The notes below the pieces were generated by a model. It did no database searches and was not told where the DNA came from. It worked only from the letters and a program-made list of their open reading frames with translations. This document shows, piece after piece, positions 7,238 through 11,625 of a stretch of DNA of 11,625 bases. The position numbers and the translations under genes were made by a program. Within the stretch, counting starts at the first letter, position 1. The number at the start of each line of letters is the position of its first letter. This DNA comes from Candidatus Dormiibacterota bacterium (GTDB lineage Bacteria > Chloroflexota > Dormibacteria > Aeolococcales > Bog-877): positions 1-11,625 of the forward strand of contig PLDE01000163.1 in the NCBI GenBank assembly GCA_003135035.1, given 5' to 3'.

Positions 7238-8098
7238 ATGAAGAGACAACTGCTGGCGACTGGCCTCGCAGTGATGCTGGTCTCCGCCGCTGCGGTGACC
7301 GCCTCGTTGGGGACCCAGACTGCCGCCGTCCTGGCCAAGTCCATCTCCGGCTGCGCGCCGAGCCAACTCCACCTCTACCGCTCGGGTCATCTCACCGTCG
7401 CGACCGACGCCCCCGCCTACACGCCTTGGTTCGAAGCCAACCGGCCTGAGAATGGCAGGGGATACGAGAGCGCCGTCGCCTACGCCGTGGCTGAGGCGCT
7501 GGGATTCAAGCGGAGTCAGGTGCACTGGACGATCGAGCCCTTCGACAGCTCGTACGCTCCCGGACCCAAGACCTTCGACTTCGACATCAACGAGATCACC
7601 ATCACCGCGGCCCGCGCCACGGCGGTCAGTTTCAGTGCGGGCTACTACAACGATCGCGAGGCGCTGATCACCGTCAAGGGTTCACCCCTGCTGACGGCCC
7701 ACTCCCCAAGCCAGCTGAAGACCTACAAATACGGCGACCAGGTGGGCACCACCAGCCTGGCGTACATCGAGCACGATATTCAGCCGACCCAGACGCCCTC
7801 GGTTTACAACAACCTCAACGACGTTGCCTCCGCCCTTTCGGATCACACCATCCAGGGCTTTGTCACCGACGCCCCCACGGCTCAGTACATGGCAGCATCC
7901 GGCGAGGTCAAGCACGGGGTGGTTGTGGGCCAGTTCCCCAGCAACGATGAGTCCTATGGGCTGCTCTTCCATAAGGGGAATCCGCTGGTCAGCTGCGTCG
8001 ATCGGGCGATCACCCAGATCAAGAACAACGGCACGCTGAACCGGCTGCAGAAGAAGTGGCTGGGGATCTATTCCGCCATCCCCACCATCCAACCCTAG
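7238..8098 (+). CDS. Amino-acid ABC transporter substrate-binding protein (SBP_bac_3)
   Basis: This 286-residue secreted solute-binding protein of the polar amino-acid family captures ligand for the permease/ATPase encoded next. ATG 7238, preceded by GGGAGG about 10 nt upstream, gives a clean signal peptide (MKRQLLATGLAVMLVSAAAV and on to about residue 33). A longer in-frame start at 7187 would add 17 charged residues ahead of it. Family landmarks are the first strand LTVATDAPAYTPW (52-64), the ligand-site segment FDFDINEITITAARATAVSFSAGYY (113-137), KYGDQVGTTSLAY and the C-terminal ALSDHTIQGFVTDAP and LNRLQKKWLG segments. There are only two cysteines in the protein, C39 and C253, which could form a disulfide. 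ISGC at 36-39 looks like a lipobox, but K34 separates it from the hydrophobic core, so type I cleavage is more likely. The ligand is unknown. Confidence 0.92.
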   Translation: MKRQLLATGLAVMLVSAAAVTASLGTQTAAVLAKSISGCAPSQLHLYRSGHLTVATDAPAYTPWFEANRPENGRGYESAVAYAVAEALGFKRSQVHWTIEPFDSSYAPGPKTFDFDINEITITAARATAVSFSAGYYNDREALITVKGSPLLTAHSPSQLKTYKYGDQVGTTSLAYIEHDIQPTQTPSVYNNLNDVASALSDHTIQGFVTDAPTAQYMAASGEVKHGVVVGQFPSNDESYGLLFHKGNPLVSCVDRAITQIKNNGTLNRLQKKWLGIYSAIPTIQP

Positions 8099-8122
8099 AC
8101 CAGTCGGCCGTCGCGCAACCCC

Positions 8123-9043
8123 GTGATCTCTGACCCGGGCGGATTCGACGACACTCCGCTTCTGGTCGCGGGAGGCCCGCCCTCGAACAGCCTGGGTGGC
8201 GGTCGGCGGCGGTCGAAGCTGCATGGGCGGCGGGCAATTGCGGTGTCCGCCGCCAGCACGGTGGTCCTCCTGGGAGTGCTGGCGGCGCTCTTCTTCTACG
8301 CACCCGGGAGCGCCCAGGTGCGCGAGACCTTCTTCAACATCCCCGACGCCCGAACCGCCTTCCTGGGTAATCCGCGGGGAGGGATCTTCTCTGAGCTCGA
8401 CGCGCTGCTCATCAACATCGAGCTCTTCCTGTCCGCCGAGGTGCTCATCCTGATCCTGGCGATGGTCATCGCCATGGTCCGTCAACTGAGCGGCCCGGTG
8501 ACCTTCCCTCTCCGCATGATGGCCATCGCCTACACCGACTTCTTCCGGGGGGTGCCACTGCTCCTGGTCGTCTACGCCATCGGTTTCGGCGTGCCCGCGC
8601 TGAACCTGGCCGGGGTCTCGACCCAACCGGTTTGGGTCTACGGCCTGGCGGCTCTGGTGCTGTCCTATTCGGCTTACGTCTCCGAGGTCTATCGCGCTGG
8701 AATCGACTCGGTTCACCCGAGCCAGGTGGCCGCCGCCCGGTCGCTGGGACTCTCGCACGGCCAGACGATGCGCTCGGTGGTAATCCCCCAGGCCGTGCGC
8801 CGAGTGATCCCGCCCCTGCTCAATGACTTCATCAGCCTCCAGAAGGACACGGCCCTGGTTGCCGTCCTGGGAATAATCGAAGTCAACCGAGCCGCCGGGA
8901 TTGTCAGCTCCACCGACTTCAACTACACCGGATACACGGTCGGGGCCTTCCTCTTCCTGCTCCTGACCGTTCCCATGGCACGCTTCACCGATTGGCTGAT
9001 CGCTCGCGACCGCCGCCGCCGGCAGGCGGGCGTCGCCCACTGA
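8123..9043 (+). CDS. Amino-acid ABC transporter permease (His/Glu/Gln/Arg family)
   Basis: This 306-residue membrane subunit of the polar amino-acid importer has a variable N-terminus (1-38) rich in Pro, Gly and Arg. Helices follow at about 39-60, 101-119, 132-160, 171-187, 242-262 and 272-290. The cytoplasmic EAA loop that docks on the ATPase is clear (188-216: [22 protein letters not shown]..., then [16 protein letters not shown]). [10 protein letters not shown] (139-148) is another family hallmark. The segment between the first two helices, about 40 residues, is longer than in compact HisQ/GlnP proteins and is probably exported. GTG 8123 is 24 bp after the binding-protein stop and has no strong ribosome-binding site. 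The TGA at 9041-9043 overlaps the ATG of the ATPase gene. One permease gene suggests a homodimeric pore. Confidence 0.92.
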   Translation: MISDPGGFDDTPLLVAGGPPSNSLGGGRRRSKLHGRRAIAVSAASTVVLLGVLAALFFYAPGSAQVRETFFNIPDARTAFLGNPRGGIFSELDALLINIELFLSAEVLILILAMVIAMVRQLSGPVTFPLRMMAIAYTDFFRGVPLLLVVYAIGFGVPALNLAGVSTQPVWVYGLAALVLSYSAYVSEVYRAGIDSVHPSQVAAARSLGLSHGQTMRSVVIPQAVRRVIPPLLNDFISLQKDTALVAVLGIIEVNRAAGIVSSTDFNYTGYTVGAFLFLLLTVPMARFTDWLIARDRRRRQAGVAH

Positions 9044-9045
9044 TG
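9041..9045 (+). promoter_or_regulatory. TGATG stop/start overlap (translational coupling)
   Basis: The TGA stop of the permease and the ATG start of the ATPase share bases in TGATG. This is a common coupling arrangement that keeps subunits of one transporter in step, and it fixes the ATPase start better than an upstream in-frame start at 8992. Confidence 0.85.
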
Positions 9046-9816
9046 CTAGCCTCCCTCCCGCCGCCTGACACCAATCTGGCGCTCCAAATGGAAGGCGTGC
9101 GCAAGTCCTTCGACCGCAACCTGGTGCTCAGCGACATCGATCTGGGGGTGGCACCCCACGAGGTGGTCTGCCTGATCGGGGCGTCGGGCTCGGGCAAGTC
9201 GACGTTGCTGCGCTGCATCAACCTCCTCGAGGACATCGACCAGGGCCGGATCAGCTTCTTTGGCGAAGAGATCAGCGCTGAGGCCGTCGATGTCAATCAG
9301 CTTCGCCGCCAGATCGGTATCGTCTTCCAGTCCTTCAACCTCTTCCCGCACATGACCGTGCTCCAGAACCTCACCCTGGCCCCCATCCGGGTTCTCGGCA
9401 AGTCGCGCCCGCAGGCGGAGGCGGAGGCGGACGCCCTGCTCGGCCGCTTCGGTCTGCTCGAGAAGCGCAAGGAGTACCCTGACCGGCTCTCCGGTGGCCA
9501 GCAGCAGCGAGCGGCCATCGCCCGGGCGCTGGCGATGCAGCCCCGGGTGATGCTCCTCGACGAGGTCACCTCCGCCCTGGACCCGGAGCTGGTGGCCGAG
9601 GTGCTCAACGTCATCCGCTCGCTGGCCAAGGCGGGGATGACCATGGTCATCGCGACGCACGAGATGGGGTTTGCCCGGGACATCGCCAACCGGGTCTGCT
9701 TCCTCGATGGGGGCGTGATCCTGGAGCAGGGCACGCCCGAGCAGATATTCCGGCAACCGCAGCAGGAGCGGACCAAGCGCTTCCTGCAGAGCCTGACCGA
9801 GGCAGGTCGGCTCTAG
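9043..9816 (+). CDS. Amino-acid ABC transporter ATP-binding protein (GlnQ/HisP-like)
   Basis: This 257-residue ATPase drives the importer encoded just upstream. Motifs are complete: Walker [10 protein letters not shown] (46-54), Q-loop Q96 in [16 protein letters not shown], signature LSGGQ (149-153), Walker B VMLLDE (169-174) with D-loop SALD, and switch His H206 in ATHEMGFAR. The [10 protein letters not shown] and NLFPHMT segments are characteristic of the GlnQ/HisP class. The residue after the Walker B Glu is Val (DEVTSALD) rather than the more common Pro, a variant seen in some members. The ATG at 9043 overlaps the permease stop. The TAG at 9814-9816 overlaps the stop of the decayed cysA copy on the other strand. 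Confidence 0.94.
   Translation: MLASLPPPDTNLALQMEGVRKSFDRNLVLSDIDLGVAPHEVVCLIGASGSGKSTLLRCINLLEDIDQGRISFFGEEISAEAVDVNQLRRQIGIVFQSFNLFPHMTVLQNLTLAPIRVLGKSRPQAEAEADALLGRFGLLEKRKEYPDRLSGGQQQRAAIARALAMQPRVMLLDEVTSALDPELVAEVLNVIRSLAKAGMTMVIATHEMGFARDIANRVCFLDGGVILEQGTPEQIFRQPQQERTKRFLQSLTEAGRL
9813..9816. other. Shared CTAG: overlapping stops of importer ATPase and cysA remnant
   Basis: CTAG gives TAG to the plus-strand ATPase (9814-9816) and TAG to the original frame of the minus-strand cysA remnant (9815-9813). It shows that the two genes were already tail to tail when cysA was intact. Confidence 0.75.
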
Positions 9817-10348
9817 CCGGCCATCGCCTCGCGCTGACCAGCTGAGCCCGCCGCCAGCCCGCAGGCCCCGACCCAGACCGTGCCACCTTCGCTCAGGTTC
9901 AACTCGGCAGCGGCAGACCGGGCAAGCTGGACCAAGAGGGGCGGCTCGCCGTCGCAGTTGAGCTCCACCCGCACCTCAAACCGAGGTCGAGGACCCGACT
10001 TACCGTCGCTTGGAGGGCTCCCAGCGAGCGCTCCTGCCCCAGCTCGAGGTCCTGGGGGCGCACCCAGGCGCCCCGAAATCTGGTTGCCGGTCCCAAGAAG
10101 GTGAAGACGAAGTCGTTGGCGGGCGAGTCATAGAGTTGGGCGGGAGTCCCCTCCTGGACCATGCGTCCACGATCGATGATGGCCAGGCGATCGGCCACCT
10201 CCATCGCCTCGTCCTGGTCGTGGGTGACCAGCACCGTGGTGATCTGGACCCGGTCGTACAGACTGAACAGCCAGGCGCGCAGGTCTTTGCGGACGGTGGC
10301 GTCGAGTGCACCGAAGGGCTCATCGAGCAGAAGCAGTCTTGGCCGCAC
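9813..10348 (-). pseudogene. cysA: cysA remnant: C-terminal part of a sulfate/thiosulfate importer ATPase, 5' deleted and frameshifted
   Basis: From 10348 leftward the translation reads (V)RPRLLLLDEPFGALDA: Walker B, D-loop and the FGALDA of the CysA class. The switch His follows in VLVTHDQDEAMEVADRLAIID, then QEGTPAQLYDSPANDFVF and FLGPATRFRGAWVRPQDLEL, a segment diagnostic of CysA. Roughly the first 150 residues, including Walker A and the signature motif, are missing. After VSRVLDLG (codon ending 9980) the frame is lost. Adding one base near 9977 restores EVRVELNCDGEPPLLVQLARS and onward for 54 codons to TAG 9815-9813, the C-terminal regulatory domain. There is thus one single-base deletion plus loss of the 5' end. 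It cannot hydrolyse ATP as it stands. The GTG at 10348 is simply the codon at the breakpoint. Confidence 0.88.
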
Positions 10349-10350
10349 CG

Positions 10351-10701
10351 ATCGCCGCGACCAGCGACCCGCCGGCGGTGAGCCGAGAGCGACTCACGAC
10401 AGTCTGCTGGTTCGCCGAGCGACCCCTGCGCCTGGCGAACGCTTTCGAATCAAGCGCACAACACAGGTGACCGAAGGCGAGGTTCTGGCATTGAGAGCAG
10501 GCTGGACCTCGACAGTCTTCGCCTAACGCCGGCATCTGAATTGGCAGCCAACGACATCGGAGTCGTCCGCTGGCGTCTCGACGTTCCGATCGCGGCGGAC
10601 CGGTATCAGGAGAGTCGGGTCACCGGCAGCCTGATCGTGATAGACCGGAAACCAACGTCACCGTGGCGCCGGTCATGGTGGGGGCGCCGCCGCTGCGCTA
10701 G
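10351..10701 (+). pseudogene. cysN: cysN remnant: C-terminal domains of sulfate adenylyltransferase subunit 1, 5' deleted with three frameshifts
   Basis: CysN is the GTPase subunit of ATP sulfurylase in sulfate assimilation. Four pieces in different frames join into its C-terminal beta-barrel region. 10351-10428 reads IAATSDPPAVSRE...TTVCWFAERPL. 10431-10487 reads PGERFRIKRTTQVTEGEVL. 10490-10648 reads IESRLDLDSLRLTPASELAANDIG, then VPIAADRYQESRVTGSLIVID. 10651-10701 reads TNVTVAPVMVGAPPLR and ends in TAG. Each junction (about 10430, 10488 and 10649) is explained by one missing base. WFxxRPL, the IKRTTQ segment, LAANDIG, the DRYQESRVTGSLIVID segment and the TNVTVA ending follow CysN/NodQ order exactly. 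The GTPase domain (about 300 residues) is absent. No in-frame nonsense codon interrupts the pieces, suggesting fairly recent decay. The recognition is from memory of the family, not a search. Confidence 0.82.
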
Positions 10702-10980
10702 CGGATCGGGCGACGCTACTCGGTGCCAGCAGGAGTGCGAAAGTCCTGAGATGGCCCCAGAAGGGTCGGCAGCACCGTAAGATCGCCGCGGTGACTGTCC
10801 CCATCGGATCCGTGACCCAGGACCTCTCTCGGTGAGACGTCCACGAGGCGCCAGTGGGGCTGCTGTCGGGGGGCGCACCCGAAGGGCCGTGGAGGATGCC
10901 AGCGCACCGTAATCTCCACACTGTTTCGTTGAGATTTATCCCAGCGCTCGATGAGAGAACCAGTTGAGTAGGAGGGCCGC
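10702..10980. other. Non-coding or degenerate stretch before the two-helix membrane protein gene
   Basis: These 279 bases contain no gene I recognise. On the minus strand a frame is open from GTG 10919 to TAG 10718-10716 (67 codons, including RLVDVSPREVLGHGSDG). It has G/C-rich third positions but no ribosome-binding site and no family match that I know. The promoter of the gene at 10981 should lie near the end; AGGAGGG at 10970-10976 is its ribosome-binding site. I see no convincing terminator after the cysN remnant. Confidence 0.4.
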
Positions 10981-11424
10981 ATGAACTTCGTCCACAAGCC
11001 GCATCCGCGCACCACTGCCATCCTCGAAGGCAAGACCGCCGGCCCGGTCAAAGTTAAGGACCAGCTCGACCGAAGCAACGCCGCCGCGCGTATCAACTCG
11101 TGGGTGGCGGTGAAGGTGACTCTCGGTGTCGGATCAATGTGGTGCGCATACATCTTCGCGATAATCGCCCTCGTCGGTCTACCGGCCGCCCTCAAGCCCG
11201 GCGGGGAAGGAATCATCGCCTGGATCGCGCAAACATTCCTCCAGCTCGTCCTCTTGAGCATCATCATCGTGGGCACCAACATTCAGAGCGCGGCGGCCGA
11301 CAAGCGCGCGGAGAACACCTACGCCGACGCGGAAGCGGTGCTGCACGAGGCGATGCAGATCCAGGCTCACTTGGCCGCTCAGGACCAAGCACTGAACTCG
11401 ATCATTGCCGCCAGCAAGACCTGA
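10981..11424 (+). CDS. Two-helix membrane protein of unknown function
   Basis: This 147-residue protein starts at ATG 10981 with an excellent ribosome-binding site (AGGAGGG ending 4 nt upstream). A soluble, basic N-terminus (1-40) contains several Lys/Arg and Pro residues. Two helices follow (about 46-69, GVGSMWCAYIFAIIALVGLPAA; and 77-98, IAWIAQTFLQLVLLSIIIVG) around a short Gly-rich loop KPGGEG. The C-terminal region (104-147) is charged and probably helical, DKRAENTYADAEAVLHEAMQ and so on. The IAWIAQTFLQLVLLSIIIVG pattern followed by an ADKRAE...TYxDAEA...H segment recurs in uncharacterised membrane proteins of Actinomycetota and Chloroflexota. I know of no assigned function. It seems monocistronic, with leader and trailing gap on either side. 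Confidence 0.8.
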   Translation: MNFVHKPHPRTTAILEGKTAGPVKVKDQLDRSNAAARINSWVAVKVTLGVGSMWCAYIFAIIALVGLPAALKPGGEGIIAWIAQTFLQLVLLSIIIVGTNIQSAAADKRAENTYADAEAVLHEAMQIQAHLAAQDQALNSIIAASKT

Positions 11425-11508
11425 GCGCAACCGCACAGACCAGGTCACCTACACTCCCTGCGGAGAGGTGGTTTCTCCAACGGCTTCGGATCGGTGGAGG
11501 GTCGGGCG

Positions 11509-11625
11509 GTGACTGACCGGGCGGTCGTGGTGACCGGAGCGTCGCGCGGGATCGGGCGCGCCACCGCTCTGGCCTTTGCCGCGGCCGGTGACCGTGTCGC
11601 CGTCAACCATCGCGACTCCCAGGCG
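11509..11625 (+). CDS. Short-chain dehydrogenase/reductase, N-terminus (3' cut by window)
   Basis: Thirty-nine codons are visible before the window ends. They encode the first strand and the nucleotide-binding turn of the SDR fold: VVVTGASRGIGRATALAF, with T9-G10-x-x-x-G14-I-G16, then a second strand (DRVAVNHR). This is the classical SDR/FabG-type NAD(P)H-binding start. The basic residue in SRGIG (R13) and the R after strand 2 (NHR) fit NADPH preference as in FabG. GTG 11509 has GGAGG 8 nt upstream. An in-frame GTG at 11494 would add five residues but places that GGAGG inside the gene. The substrate cannot be judged from this fragment. An 84-bp gap separates it from the gene before. Confidence 0.88.
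   Translation, partial: MTDRAVVVTGASRGIGRATALAFAAAGDRVAVNHRDSQA

Noticed and set aside
7272..7360. Lipoprotein signal for the amino-acid binding protein (ISGC at residues 36-39)
   Set aside because: The sequence fits the lipobox pattern, but a Lys at 34 and an Ala/Thr-rich spacer separate it from the hydrophobic core, so ordinary signal peptidase cleavage is more likely.
7682..9040. Minus-strand open frame of 452 codons across the importer genes
   Set aside because: It is opposite the binding protein and permease, which have clear family motifs. Its translation is a highly charged composition (Gly, Asp, Gln, Arg, His) without recognisable domain.
9046..9756. Minus-strand open frame of 236 codons opposite the importer ATPase
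   Set aside because: It is antisense to a gene with complete ATPase motifs. Open antisense frames are expected at this GC content.
10320..10535. Minus-strand frame and a possible degenerate ABC signature motif upstream of the cysA remnant
   Set aside because: I first tried to read 10351-10395 on the minus strand as a decayed LSGGQ region of cysA. The plus strand of the same bases reads clearly as CysN (IAATSDPPAV...TTVCWFAERPL), which explains it better.
10716..11282. Minus-strand open frame of 188 codons
   Set aside because: Most of it is antisense to the two-helix membrane protein at 10981-11424, which has an excellent ribosome-binding site and typical helices. Only the part below 10920 remains open to question.
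11462..11478. Small hairpin GGAGA...TCTCC before the dehydrogenase gene
   Set aside because: The stem is only 5 bp and has no T-run, so it is not supported as a terminator.

Overview
The window is GC-rich and densely coding, with frequent GTG and TTG starts. It contains protein types common in soil Chloroflexota, Actinomycetota and Candidatus Dormibacterota: a DrrAB-type exporter, a kumamolisin-like sedolisin, and an RQQLKW / YEIDRIISRTL membrane sensor module. A high-GC member of one of these phyla is the most likely source. This is an inference from protein style; no rRNA or other marker is present. I see no tRNA, rRNA, CRISPR array, insertion sequence or phage gene.

Layout. (1) 1-573 (+): the C-terminal end of a multi-pass membrane protein cut by the window edge. 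(2) 570-6199 (-): five genes all read leftward. In transcription order they are an aldo/keto reductase, an M55 (DppA-type) D-aminopeptidase, a kumamolisin-like S53 protease, and a DrrA/DrrB ABC exporter whose two genes abut exactly. (3) 6284-7069 (+): a small three-helix membrane protein and a single-domain VOC/extradiol-dioxygenase-like protein. (4) 7238-9816 (+): a complete polar amino-acid ABC importer (binding protein, permease, ATPase), with permease and ATPase coupled by a TGATG overlap. (5) 9813-10701: two gene remnants back to back. The 3' end of cysA (sulfate importer ATPase) lies on the minus strand and the 3' end of cysN (sulfate adenylyltransferase GTPase subunit) on the plus strand. 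Each lacks its 5' part and carries single-base frameshifts. (6) 10981-11424 (+): a two-helix membrane protein. (7) 11509-end (+): the start of a short-chain dehydrogenase/reductase.

Main observations. The cysA and cysN remnants meet at about 10349. The simplest reading is that a divergent sulfate uptake/assimilation cluster lost its middle in one deletion and its ends are now decaying, immediately beside an intact amino-acid importer. The M55 peptidase has no ATG, GTG or TTG start that keeps its metal-binding N-terminus. A strong Shine-Dalgarno sequence instead sits 6 nt before an ATC codon at exactly the position where the family's start Met is expected. Two convergent gene pairs (near 571 and 9814) share a palindromic CTAG in which both stop codons overlap. 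Several obvious starts need correction: the reductase starts at TTG 6199, the binding protein at ATG 7238 and the importer ATPase at ATG 9043.
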